NCBI RefSeq assembly: GCF_047302465.1
Contig: NZ_CP178621.1
Span: 4,154,001-4,218,000 of the forward strand
Direction of reading: 5' to 3'
Source: JACMRP01 sp047302465
GTDB taxonomy: Bacteria; Bdellovibrionota; Bdellovibrionia; Bdellovibrionales; Bdellovibrionaceae
DNA length: 64,000 bases
Numbering within the stretch: the first letter of the stretch is position 1; each line of letters opens with the position of its first letter. The notes under the pieces were generated by a model that saw only the letters and a program-made list of their open reading frames with translations, ran no database searches and was not told where the DNA came from. Positions 43,001 through 51,321 of the stretch are shown piece by piece. The position numbers and the translations under genes are program-made.

Positions 43001-43305
43001 TCTTCGAAATCGCTCGTAGGGATCTCAACAACTAAACCTGCGCAAGGATGATTTTGACAGCAAAGTCGCTCATGGTCGTCAAAACCGCGATCCGTGGCCA
43101 TTTCCTGCTCCACTTCATTGCGTGGTGGAAGCCGGTCTAAACCTTCTCGGACCCACACGCGACAGGTTCCACAGGTCCCAAATCCACCACAACTGTGCGG
43201 AATATCTACTTCTTCACGAAGGGCAGCCTCAAGAAGGGTCTCTTCTTGACTCGCCTCGACAAGCCTATTTTCTGGCAGGAACTTTATTGAAATCGGCATA
43301 CCCAT
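42997..43305 (-). CDS. 2Fe-2S ferredoxin
   Basis: The 102-residue electron carrier has the plant-type cluster motif CGGFGTCGTC preceded by IPHS, and a fourth Cys in RLCCQNHPC. The start is the ATG at 43305; MPI at 43299 is an alternative. The stop overlaps that of the PHP-like gene by 4 bp (convergent). Its start lies 17 bp from the divergent exonuclease start, so each promoter must lie in or next to the other gene. Confidence 0.92.
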   Translation of the reverse strand: MGMPISIKFLPENRLVEASQEETLLEAALREEVDIPHSCGGFGTCGTCRVWVREGLDRLPPRNEVEQEMATDRGFDDHERLCCQNHPCAGLVVEIPTSDFED

Positions 43306-43315
43306 TATGTATCAA
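43287..43315 (+). promoter_or_regulatory. Candidate promoter of the DEDDh exonuclease, leaderless geometry
   Basis: TTGAAA (43287-43292), a 17-bp spacer and TATCAA (43310-43315), with the ATG 7 nt further on. No Shine-Dalgarno sequence precedes the ATG. The -35 box lies inside the ferredoxin coding region on the opposite strand. Confidence 0.45.
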
Positions 43316-43322
43316 TGATTTC

Positions 43323-43943
43323 ATGAGATTCATAGCTTTTGACTTAGAAACTACTGGTACTGTTCCTGGCGTTGATCAAATCGTTGAGATCGGAGCTGTC
43401 CGCTTCGTAAATGGCGAGCCAGAAGCAATTTTCGCTACACTCGTTGACCCTCGACGTCCAATTCCTCCGGGAGCTTCAAACGTTAACGGTATCTACGATG
43501 AGATGGTTAAAGGTAAGCCCGTGATTGAATCTGTGCTTCCTTCTTTTGCAGAGTTCTGTGGCGATGACATCTTGGTGGCGCACAATGCTCCATTCGATGC
43601 GCAGTTCCTGACTGCAGATATTAAAAAGCATGAAGCGGTGGCACCAAAAGGTGTTGTTATCGATACTCTACCTATCGCAAGAAAAGTATTCCCGGGCCTT
43701 CCAAACTACAAGTTGGGAACTTTGGTTCAATACTTGAAAATCCCAAGCACTGAATTCCACAGAGCGGAAGAAGATGCTTCTTATTGCGGTCAATTATTCT
43801 ATCAGATGATTAAAAGAATCTCTGTTGCTGGCCAAGCTCCCCAAGTTGCAAATTTGATCGCTTTGACAGGTAAAGCGGAGCTTCGTTTCCCGCAAATCGT
43901 TCGTCAGCCAAAACAAATGGACCTCTTCGGCGGTTTGCTTTAG
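43323..43943 (+). CDS. DEDDh 3'-5' exonuclease, DnaQ/epsilon-like
   Basis: The 206-residue protein begins MRFIAFDLETTG, which fixes the start at 43323 because exonuclease motif I is at the N-terminus; longer upstream frames run through the ferredoxin gene. Motif I has D-x-E, motif II is HNAPFDAQFL and motif III is HRAEEDASY, so all catalytic residues are present. It could be a proofreading subunit or a stand-alone nuclease. A bidirectional terminator follows. Confidence 0.9.
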   Translation: MRFIAFDLETTGTVPGVDQIVEIGAVRFVNGEPEAIFATLVDPRRPIPPGASNVNGIYDEMVKGKPVIESVLPSFAEFCGDDILVAHNAPFDAQFLTADIKKHEAVAPKGVVIDTLPIARKVFPGLPNYKLGTLVQYLKIPSTEFHRAEEDASYCGQLFYQMIKRISVAGQAPQVANLIALTGKAELRFPQIVRQPKQMDLFGGLL

Positions 43944-43971
43944 CTCTGACTTCACAAAAAAATTGAAATAG

Positions 43972-44002
43972 AAAAAGGCACTGAGTTCATCAGTGCCTTT
44001 TT
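43972..44002. terminator. Bidirectional terminator
   Basis: AAAAAGGCACTGA (43972-43984), a 5-nt loop and TCAGTGCCTTTTT (43990-44002), a perfect 13-bp stem between convergent genes. Confidence 0.92.
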
Positions 44003-44022
44003 AGTTTCAAATACTTGTTATC

Positions 44023-44541
44023 CTAGTTTTGCTCTAGCATCTTCAACGTTTTGAAGAACATATCGTAAGACGCGTCTTGAACACCCAACACTTCAGCATA
44101 AGCATGTGCAGCCAAAGCTACTAACACGCGATCAAGATAGACAGTGTTCACATTAATTTTGTATTTCGTAAAACCAGCTCTACCAACCTCAGACTCCGTA
44201 AGTCCGGCTACACTAACAAGAGTCGCTTCAATAACGATCTGCTTTTCAGATCCCAACGGTATAACCTTGATTCCATATTCAGGAACGGTTTCGCTAACAC
44301 AAGCGTATCTCGCACTTTTGAATGATGCTAACAGCTCTCTATTGAAAACTGCTGGAAATTCATTCGGACGTGCACCTACTAGATCCGCAAGTCTTTGGCG
44401 TGCTTTATTGAAATTGAGCATACACGCTTCTTCACGAGCCTCAGACGCAGTTTCAGCAACTCCGCGAGATTGATTTTTGAATGAAGAAGAACATGCCATT
44501 GTGACCAAACTGATCGTTGCAAAAAATATTTTTAATTTCAT
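44023..44541 (-). CDS. Lipoprotein of the four-gene exported operon
   Basis: The start is the ATG at 44541 with GGGAGAC upstream, giving 172 residues. The signal sequence ends LVTMACSSS, a lipobox with Cys at 17. The rest is mixed alpha/beta with no recognised motif. It is the last of four genes of one direction (48028 to 44023), 8 bp after the cytochrome gene, and is followed by a strong terminator. Confidence 0.75.
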   Translation of the reverse strand: MKLKIFFATISLVTMACSSSFKNQSRGVAETASEAREEACMLNFNKARQRLADLVGARPNEFPAVFNRELLASFKSARYACVSETVPEYGIKVIPLGSEKQIVIEATLVSVAGLTESEVGRAGFTKYKINVNTVYLDRVLVALAAHAYAEVLGVQDASYDMFFKTLKMLEQN

Positions 44542-44549
44542 AAGTCTCC

Positions 44550-46013
44550 CTATTGAGAACCCTGTTGATTGTTCTGCGGACTGCCGGAACCAGATCCAGA
44601 ACCAGCTCTGCCCGCTGTCGGCATATCTTCGCAACCACCACGTGTCAGCCATGGGGCTTTTTTCTTCCATTCATTACGAAGCTCTTGAAATTCTGCCTGC
44701 AAACAGTTCACTAAGGCCATTCGCTCATCCATTGTCAAACTCAGGCCTGGTGGCATAGATCTATCTACTAAGATCTTAAATTTGATTTCGTCAAAGCTAA
44801 AGTTTTCATGCAGATAACCCCGTACAGATCCGTCATGGCATTGAACACAGTTCATAGTCTGACCCACCTTACGATGGTTAATTTTTGTTGGATCTGACAT
44901 AGTTGTCTGGAATGTATAGTCGCGATCAAGACTTTGATAAGACTGTTGGGTATTTGTTGTAGCACAGGCTTTCAAAAAATCAGGCTTTCTAGTTCTCGAT
45001 CCTGGAGGAGCCCACCCGTAAGGTTGCACTTCATCACGAGGGCCACGACGAATTTCTGAACCATCAGTGGCTTTTGCTTTTCCCCAAGTGAGACCCGGTA
45101 CCAACATCATATCATTGATCTCGGTCACCATTCTTTCGTCCTCGGGCTTCATGCGCTGCTCAGTTCCGTTCGTCACCAAGTAACCACGTGGACTAATCGA
45201 GCGTAGTGGCGTTGTATGGCATTGCGTGCAAGATTCTGTTCTTGTACCGCTATGCCATTTATAACCACCCGATTGGTCGTCGTATCTTAAGAGTCTTAAT
45301 TGAGCGACCGGAGGCTTCTTAGTTTTATCGACACTAATAATCGTCAATGTATCCTGGCCATGCGTAAAGTCTTTGCTAGCTGGATATGGATTATCCCTAG
45401 TTTCCCGACGGTTTCTATCTGGCGGAGGACTGATTTGTAGAAAGATGTCTTTCTCCCTGCCTGGAATTGCAACGATCGACAAATTCGGAGCACTATCAAA
45501 ACCGCCAGTTCCTCGAGTTTTATAACCTACCGCTTTCCAGCCCTTATCTTTTGCAACCTTCAATACGTCATCAGGGAATTTCACAAAGCCTGGCTTCACT
45601 CTTCCGTTAGAATCTTTAACTAAGAACTCCTTCGGAAGATCTTTTTCTGATTCAAGAATATAACCTTCGGCCGGAGCTACATTTAGCTCTTCGACAGAAT
45701 CGCCGTAGCTATCACTGCCGTTGGCAATTTGAGGTCTGTTACTTTTCAATTTTACGTAGTAGTCAAGATCCTGAGTACAAGCTGGTGCTCCATTAGGGAA
45801 ACACGTTTTGAGCGCACTTTTCACTTTACCGTATTCACCGTTGACGGCTTTACCTACGGCAGACTTTCTCCACTCGGTCAGCACATCCCCAGTGAAGTTC
45901 TCAGGACAAGCCAGGTCCCCACTACTACTTTCGCCTTGAGCAAGAGCCACGGGACTAACCGAAGCAAAAGACAGAAGAACAAAAAGAATTGGCAGAAAAA
46001 TACTTTTTTTCAT
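44550..46013 (-). CDS. Exported diheme cytochrome c
   Basis: The 487-residue protein has a signal peptide (MKKSIFLPILFVLLSFASVSPVALA). It carries two heme c motifs, CTQCH (262-266) and CVQCH (389-393), so two covalent hemes are predicted in the periplasm. The N-terminal 240 residues have no recognised fold, and the C-terminus is a Gly/Ser/Gln-rich tail. It lies in an operon with a propeller-like protein and a thioredoxin-like protein. An electron-transfer or peroxidase-like role is possible, not shown. Confidence 0.85.
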   Translation of the reverse strand: MKKSIFLPILFVLLSFASVSPVALAQGESSSGDLACPENFTGDVLTEWRKSAVGKAVNGEYGKVKSALKTCFPNGAPACTQDLDYYVKLKSNRPQIANGSDSYGDSVEELNVAPAEGYILESEKDLPKEFLVKDSNGRVKPGFVKFPDDVLKVAKDKGWKAVGYKTRGTGGFDSAPNLSIVAIPGREKDIFLQISPPPDRNRRETRDNPYPASKDFTHGQDTLTIISVDKTKKPPVAQLRLLRYDDQSGGYKWHSGTRTESCTQCHTTPLRSISPRGYLVTNGTEQRMKPEDERMVTEINDMMLVPGLTWGKAKATDGSEIRRGPRDEVQPYGWAPPGSRTRKPDFLKACATTNTQQSYQSLDRDYTFQTTMSDPTKINHRKVGQTMNCVQCHDGSVRGYLHENFSFDEIKFKILVDRSMPPGLSLTMDERMALVNCLQAEFQELRNEWKKKAPWLTRGGCEDMPTAGRAGSGSGSGSPQNNQQGSQ

Positions 46014-46031
46014 ACGTATTCAACCTTGTGA

Positions 46032-47255
46032 CTATTGAGTCCCTGTTGAGCGAGACGATCCACCACTTACTGCATTCGATCCGCAAGCTGATTTAAGTTT
46101 GTCCAAAGAAACCTTATGTTCTTGATCCAAAGACGACATGTTTTCGTCTTTCGCAATAGATGTACAAACGGCGCGGTCTAAGCGTTGGCCAACTGCAAAC
46201 GCATAGTCTAGATCCAGCGACTTACCGCAAGCCTTTGCCCACATCATACCGAGAGCTTCATATGTCTTAGCATCTCCGCCAGTTGGGAAGCTGTTTGGAC
46301 CAACTTCAACCAGATCAGAAGTAACAACGTCACCAAAGCCGGCACTACCGCCAGCACTACCAACACGACTGTAGAAAAGGGTTCCATCTTTTTTAGTTGT
46401 TACGTACAACACGTCTTCGTCGGGACCACTAATAGTAGTCACTTTATTGCTTGATATATCCATTTTCATAAGACGACCCTTCATTGTATTAGGATCTCTC
46501 ATGACGTAATACACGCTCTTGTTATCAAAACTAAAAGTGACTTTGCTGGTCTCGGTAGGAATTTTCGCGATAGACTTACAATCTCCTGAAGCCGTATCAA
46601 TTTTGAAAATTTCCGTTTTGCGAGAATCAAGTTGTCGCCCCGCAATCATTTGACCATCTTTGGATAGAATTGGAATTTCTGTGTCAATACCGCCACTATC
46701 TAAGTTTTTGCAGGCCTCAATAACGTCGTCTTGAATAGGTTTTACAGAGAAATCATCTGCACCCTTTTTTTCAATGATATAATCGCGGAAAGTACCGCCC
46801 GCATTTCCCATAGCAATACGGATTTTTCTTTTATCTGGAGTGCTTCCCGGAAGGGTTCCAATGGATTGATAGTTTCCAAAGTTTTGCGGGTCTGAGTAGA
46901 ACGGCTGATTGTTTTGACCGTTTGCTTTAACACCACTCATCTTATAGAACGAGATTCCATTTTCAGGATGAAGATAGATATCACCTTCTGGAAGACCATA
47001 GGCATCAATATAAGGAGTAATATCTTCCGCTTTTCTTTCGCAAAGGTTGTACATTTTACTGTAAACACCACCCACACTTGTGTAGGTAATGCGGCAATCT
47101 CCAGCAACCTGCATCCAATATCCCGAACCCGGCAAATTGTGCACAGCTTTTTTTACAAGAGCATCATTACCACACTCAGGGGCCGCAAAAGCGTTCGTAG
47201 AGAAAATTAAGAAAGCAACCAAAGCGTACAAAGCTTTACTGTTTACATTTTTCAT
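46032..47255 (-). CDS. Exported TolB/propeller-like protein
   Basis: The 407-residue protein has a signal peptide (MKNVNSKALYALVAFLIFSTNAFA). The middle contains repeated strand patterns typical of beta-propellers (ILSKDGQMIAGRQLDSRKTEI, VTFSFDNKSVYYVMRD, VTTKKDGTLFYSRVG). It has about seven cysteines. The ATG overlaps the TGA of the thioredoxin-like gene. Function unknown; it may bind the cytochrome or a substrate. Confidence 0.7.
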   Translation of the reverse strand: MKNVNSKALYALVAFLIFSTNAFAAPECGNDALVKKAVHNLPGSGYWMQVAGDCRITYTSVGGVYSKMYNLCERKAEDITPYIDAYGLPEGDIYLHPENGISFYKMSGVKANGQNNQPFYSDPQNFGNYQSIGTLPGSTPDKRKIRIAMGNAGGTFRDYIIEKKGADDFSVKPIQDDVIEACKNLDSGGIDTEIPILSKDGQMIAGRQLDSRKTEIFKIDTASGDCKSIAKIPTETSKVTFSFDNKSVYYVMRDPNTMKGRLMKMDISSNKVTTISGPDEDVLYVTTKKDGTLFYSRVGSAGGSAGFGDVVTSDLVEVGPNSFPTGGDAKTYEALGMMWAKACGKSLDLDYAFAVGQRLDRAVCTSIAKDENMSSLDQEHKVSLDKLKSACGSNAVSGGSSRSTGTQ

Positions 47256-48028
47256 TTGAGATCCTTGTTCAACTCAGCCATTTCGGAAGCAATCCATCTT
47301 TTAAATACTTTTGCCGATTTGTGTCCGACATAGTCGCGGTTGGAAACAAATTGGTCCTTATAAATATATGTCACTGGATAGTGCAGACCCATTTCACGAG
47401 AAACAAGTTCCGTTGAAGCTACCGGCGTCATCTCTGACTTTTGAACCATTCCCTTTTCAGCCCACTTTTTTGCTTCATTGATGTGTGCTTTTGGATCCAT
47501 CAATACTGTTAAGTGTCCACCTTCTGCTTTCACGGCAGCTTTGATTTCCGCCAAACCTTTTACAGAAAGAGGCATGTAAGGTGTCCAAACATAGATGATA
47601 CCCCACTTATGAGCCTTCATCGTTTTCGCAAGATCCGCATCCGTGAAGCCTTTTGTAGTGGCCAAAGGAACTTCTTGAGCTGATCTATTCACAGTTTCCA
47701 TTTTGCAGTCTTGTGCAAGAGACCAAGATTGCACTGTTTCCTTTTTAGTTTTCAGATCAGTTACTTGTAAGTAGCTTTTTCCTTTTTCAGCCCAGATTTG
47801 ATAAGCTTTGTGCTTGCGCGTATCGCGGAACGCAATACCTGTCATCAAATGCTTGCCAGGAATAGAAACTGGTTTTGGTGTCCAAGTTTGTTTCGGTAAG
47901 TGGGCGCTAAGTTCTGCGCTTAAGTTAGATTTGCACGGTGTTGTTTGCATTTGTTCTGCAAAATTTGCTGACGCTGCAAAAACCGTTTGAGCAGCGAGCG
48001 AAAATACCACGAATAATACTTTTCCCAA
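47252..48028 (-). CDS. Exported thioredoxin-fold-like protein without the CxxC motif
   Basis: The 258-residue protein starts at TTG with GGGGGA upstream; the signal peptide is MGKVLFVVFSLAAQTVFA. Residues 142-240 resemble thioredoxin: strand WGIIYVW, then TPYMPLS where WCxxC would be, then LTVLMDPKA and a cis-Pro segment LHYPVTYIYKD. The catalytic cysteines are replaced, so disulfide exchange is not expected. It is the first gene of the four-gene operon and has a 254-bp structured upstream region. Confidence 0.65.
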   Translation of the reverse strand: MGKVLFVVFSLAAQTVFAASANFAEQMQTTPCKSNLSAELSAHLPKQTWTPKPVSIPGKHLMTGIAFRDTRKHKAYQIWAEKGKSYLQVTDLKTKKETVQSWSLAQDCKMETVNRSAQEVPLATTKGFTDADLAKTMKAHKWGIIYVWTPYMPLSVKGLAEIKAAVKAEGGHLTVLMDPKAHINEAKKWAEKGMVQKSEMTPVASTELVSREMGLHYPVTYIYKDQFVSNRDYVGHKSAKVFKRWIASEMAELNKDLK

Positions 48029-48144
48029 AGGAATCCCCCATGATTATGGCTACCACTCCAGTCTACGGGCAGATTTCGTAAACAAATATCGAAAGTGTGG
48101 GCCCACCATTAAATCCATACGCAAGTCCTGTGGAACGAGCCACA

Positions 48145-48230
48145 ACGTCGGCCGCGACGTGGGAGCAATTTGCTCCCGGCTAAGGATTTTACCTTGTAAA
48201 CAGGCGTTCCCGTGACGTTACCACCGGGAA
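48145..48230. other. Three consecutive hairpins in the leader of the four-gene operon
   Basis: Within the 254-bp spacer 48029-48282 lie three inverted repeats: ACGTCG/CGACGT with a 4-base loop (48145-48160), GGGAGCAA/TTGCTCCC with one central base (48161-48177) and TTCCCG/CGGGAA (48207-48230). None has a T-run, so they are not simple terminators. On the minus strand they lie between the nadE stop and the operon start. They could be a regulatory leader, an operator or a small RNA. I see no match to a known riboswitch. Confidence 0.45.
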
Positions 48231-48282
48231 GAAACTAGGTATTTGTTTTGGGAGCGAAACTCGGGACAGTGAGCGATGTTAA

Positions 48283-49911
48283 CTATGATCCGAGCTCTTT
48301 TGCTTTGTGAGCAATCGGCCAACGACGACCGCGTCCAAACGAATGTTCAGACACTTTCAGAATCGGTGGAGCTTGCCAGCGTTTGAATTCTGTACGCGCA
48401 ATCACAGGAAGCAACCAACGATCTGTCTTGGTTTTTGCTTCACCGGAGTGTTCAACTATATTCTCAACAGCAGCATCCAACACATCATATGGTGGAAGCG
48501 TATCTTGATCTTTCTGATTTGGACGCAGTTCCGCACTTGGTGGACGGTCGATGATCTCCCGAGGAATCACTTCTGATTGCTCATTATAAAGCTTTGCGAG
48601 GTCATACACTTGTTTCTTGGTAAGATCACCAAGCGGCGCTAGACCCCCACACATATCCCCGTACAAGGTCGAGTAACCAGCGGCGTACTCGCTCTTATTA
48701 CTTGTCGTAAGCAAAAGAGAGTTTTCTTTATTGGAATACGCCATCAAGATCATCCCACGTAAACGTGCTTGAATGTTTTCTTGCGTGACGCCGAAGTCCT
48801 TTAGACCCATCGACTTTTCAAGAGTTCCCAAAACAGTTTCATAAGTTTCATTAATCGAAACGGATTGCATCTGAATCATCAGATTCTTTGCAAGCTCTTC
48901 AGCAAGCTTCAAGCTTTGTGGTGAACTAAAAGGCCCAGGTAACGCCAATGCAGACACGTTTCCAGGTCCCAAGGCCTCTACCGCCAAGCAAGCCACGACC
49001 GCAGAATCAATGCCGCCACTAAGGCCTAAGTGAAGCTTTTGTAAGCCTGTCTTCTGGCAGAAGTCGCGAATACCTAAAACTAAAGCTTTGCGAAGGCCTT
49101 CTGTCACTTTCAATACTTCTGCTTGTGACCAAGCTTTTTTCGTTTCTAAATTATAAACGTTCAGATCTTCTTCAAACTGATGGCAGCGTAAAAGAGCTTT
49201 ACCTTTGGTATCTAGAACAAAACTGCCACCGTCATAAATAACTTCATCTTGAGCGCCGACTAGGTTCGCATACATGATCGGTGCTTTAAAGTACTGCGCA
49301 GTCTTCTGCGTGACATACTCGCGCTGTTTCAGCTTAGCTGGGAAGTACGGGGACGCGCTGATATTGATCACTAGATCAATTTTCTTTTTAGGCACGCTCA
49401 TAATTGGGTTTTTAATATAAGGACTTTGGCCTTTGGCATTTGGCCAAGCCCAAATATCTTCACAAATGGTGACGAAGAATTTTTTGCCTTTAAAGTTCAG
49501 GTAGTTCTTTGTCATTTCGCCCGGTTGAATAAAGCGAGCCTCGTCAAAAACATCACCCGTAGGTAGAAGCTGTTTATGAAAGAACTGGATCTTTTGGCCT
49601 TTTACTAAGAACGCCGCCGAATTGAAATATGGTCGACCAATTTTTGAAGGATTTCTGGTAAATGCACCCAAAAGAACGCCCATACCTTTGGGGATTTCTT
49701 TGTGGATTTTCTGCAAAACTTTTTCTTGTTGAAGAACGATTTTGGTTCGCTCTAAGAGGTCGTATGGATGGTATCCAAACAGCGCACTTTCAGGGAACAC
49801 CACGAGTTCACATTCTTTTTCGTGGGCGCGCTTAACAAATTCTAAAATCTTTTCGGAGTTGTATTCGAAATCACCAAGAGTCGGATTAATTTGAGCAATT
49901 GCTATTCTCAT
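48283..49911 (-). CDS. nadE: Glutamine-dependent NAD+ synthetase
   Basis: It amidates deamido-NAD with glutamine nitrogen. The 542-residue two-domain enzyme has an N-terminal nitrilase-type glutaminase with the triad Glu (VVFPESALFGY), Lys (FFHKQLLPTG) and Cys (VTICEDIWAW). The C-terminal synthetase has the pyrophosphate loop LGLSGGIDSAVVACLA and SNKSEYAAGYSTLYGDMCGG. It overlaps the DUF2203 gene by 26 bp. Confidence 0.96.
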   Translation of the reverse strand: MRIAIAQINPTLGDFEYNSEKILEFVKRAHEKECELVVFPESALFGYHPYDLLERTKIVLQQEKVLQKIHKEIPKGMGVLLGAFTRNPSKIGRPYFNSAAFLVKGQKIQFFHKQLLPTGDVFDEARFIQPGEMTKNYLNFKGKKFFVTICEDIWAWPNAKGQSPYIKNPIMSVPKKKIDLVINISASPYFPAKLKQREYVTQKTAQYFKAPIMYANLVGAQDEVIYDGGSFVLDTKGKALLRCHQFEEDLNVYNLETKKAWSQAEVLKVTEGLRKALVLGIRDFCQKTGLQKLHLGLSGGIDSAVVACLAVEALGPGNVSALALPGPFSSPQSLKLAEELAKNLMIQMQSVSINETYETVLGTLEKSMGLKDFGVTQENIQARLRGMILMAYSNKENSLLLTTSNKSEYAAGYSTLYGDMCGGLAPLGDLTKKQVYDLAKLYNEQSEVIPREIIDRPPSAELRPNQKDQDTLPPYDVLDAAVENIVEHSGEAKTKTDRWLLPVIARTEFKRWQAPPILKVSEHSFGRGRRWPIAHKAKELGS

Positions 49912-50293
49912 AAGATTCGGGCCTGCTTTTCTCTTTAATCATCATACGCCCAGTAAAGCCGTCTTGGTAGCCATGCCAATAACAAATTTCTGTTTCTGGG
50001 AACTTCCAGCAAAAATAGCCGTCCCCGCTGTCAAAGTCAGCAAGCCAAAGACCTTTTGGCTCACCGCCGAGTTTTTCGATCTTGATCTGCCAACGCGTGA
50101 CGATTTCGTTGAGACGAGCTTCAAGCTCTCTCACGGCGCGGCTTTTTTTGTCGGTATGGGCATCTATGAAATTGATGATTTTTTTGACTTCGGCTTGAGC
50201 CTCTTCAGTCAAGCGATACACCAACGGGAGAAGTTGCGACACCTCGTGATGCATAAATACTTTTTTGCGATTGATCTCAATCACATTCTTCAC
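49886..50293 (-). CDS. DUF2203 protein
   Basis: The 135-residue start is chosen at the GTG at 50293, with a GGGGGG stretch 6 nt upstream, because the family begins near VFMHHEVSQLLPLVYRL. A longer frame to 50356 has an unlikely extension. The C-terminal block GLWLADFDSGDGYFCWKFPE, followed by YWHGYQDGFTGR, is characteristic of DUF2203. Function unknown. It overlaps nadE, so co-expression with NAD synthesis is likely. Confidence 0.8.
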   Translation of the reverse strand: MKNVIEINRKKVFMHHEVSQLLPLVYRLTEEAQAEVKKIINFIDAHTDKKSRAVRELEARLNEIVTRWQIKIEKLGGEPKGLWLADFDSGDGYFCWKFPETEICYWHGYQDGFTGRMMIKEKSRPESYENSNCSN

Positions 50294-50444
50294 CAAATTC
50301 CCCCCGGAACGCTTCGCAGAAGTCACTGATATGTAGCAATTAGAAAACTCATGCAAGCAATATAGGAAATTACAGAGAAGTTAAGATCTCGCGTGAAGAA
50401 ATTTCCGAAGCACTAGAAAACAATTATGCGTGCGGCGTGTTGAT

Positions 50445-51302
50445 CTATTTTTCCTGACTCTTTGCAATCTTGAGTGCCTGACTTCCGAGCACCATGACAA
50501 GCGCAATGACAATGGCCGCTATGATAAGAAATCTGAAGAAATTACCAAGGGTAAATGGCGTTTCCTCTGCTTCGACCGTAGGTGGTGCTGCAGGTTTTTT
50601 GATAGGTATTTTTTTCGGAGGGGGAGCAAAGTTTTCTCCCATTGCAATCGTTCGCCCGCTGCCATCTTTACGTGCTTGTTTCTTTTTTTCCTCTTCCGTC
50701 AAACCAGCGATTCCCACATAAGTCGACTTGTCGGTGCGGTTGATAGATCCTTCTGAATATGAATCACGACGGTTATAAAATCTACTTCCATTATCGGCGA
50801 GTGGAATCTCTGTCACTTTTTCTGCGGCAACTCCAGTTTCTGTTGCATTCCTTTTCTTCATGGAACTAATCAACAGGTTTCCGCCACGAGAAGAAGAGCC
50901 CGGGCCGACCGAACTGCCGCCGCCGCCACTGCTACTGGAATCCGACGAATTTTTGTTCTGACTCTGGTCCCCGTTTTTTCCGCCTTGAGCCGAGTTCGGA
51001 GGCCGTCCTCCGGCAAGCGTCGCCGCCTCGAATTTGGCGTTGCAACCCTCTTCAGCCAAGATTTCTTCGGTCGAAGCGTCTCCTAAACTCGGGAGCTCCC
51101 CGGTCTCTAACAGACACGCAATATAGTCACCCATGTAGCTTTTGAGGAAGTCTCGAAGTGGTGTGAAAACCTGATATGCGAGGGCCATGACCAAGGCAAC
51201 ACTCACGATCAAAACCAATACGTATTCAACCAAGGCTTGCCCTTGTTGATTGGATAAACTGGACCGTTTTTTTAATTTCTGCACTAGGTCTAAGAGGGCC
51301 AT
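50445..51302 (-). CDS. Pilin-like/TadE-like two-helix membrane protein
   Basis: The 285-residue protein has a short basic N-terminus and the segment QQGQALVEYVLVLIVSVALV. A Gly-x-Ala/Val-Glu followed by a hydrophobic helix is the hallmark of Flp/TadE-type pilins and pseudopilins. A long Gly/Ser/Asn-rich middle (about 100-145), a basic part and a second helix near the C-terminus (250-275) follow. The second helix is unusual for a pilin. No Shine-Dalgarno sequence; the start lies 19 bp from the divergent TPR gene. Confidence 0.65.
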   Translation of the reverse strand: MALLDLVQKLKKRSSLSNQQGQALVEYVLVLIVSVALVMALAYQVFTPLRDFLKSYMGDYIACLLETGELPSLGDASTEEILAEEGCNAKFEAATLAGGRPPNSAQGGKNGDQSQNKNSSDSSSSGGGGSSVGPGSSSRGGNLLISSMKKRNATETGVAAEKVTEIPLADNGSRFYNRRDSYSEGSINRTDKSTYVGIAGLTEEEKKKQARKDGSGRTIAMGENFAPPPKKIPIKKPAAPPTVEAEETPFTLGNFFRFLIIAAIVIALVMVLGSQALKIAKSQEK

Positions 51303-51321
51303 TTAGGTAATAATATAACAT

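Noticed and set aside
43122..43322. 67-codon N-terminal extension of the DEDDh exonuclease
   Set aside because: It runs antisense to the ferredoxin gene, and exonuclease motif I normally sits at the N-terminus, as it does from 43323.
44542..44670. N-terminal extension of the 172-residue lipoprotein
   Set aside because: It overlaps the cytochrome gene and would bury the lipoprotein signal sequence; the ATG at 44541 has a ribosome binding site.
48029..48282. Known riboswitch (cyclic-di-GMP class I and others) in the redox operon leader
   Set aside because: The conserved GGGCAAACC and GGGACGCAAAGCC-type segments are not present on either strand. Only unnamed hairpins were kept.
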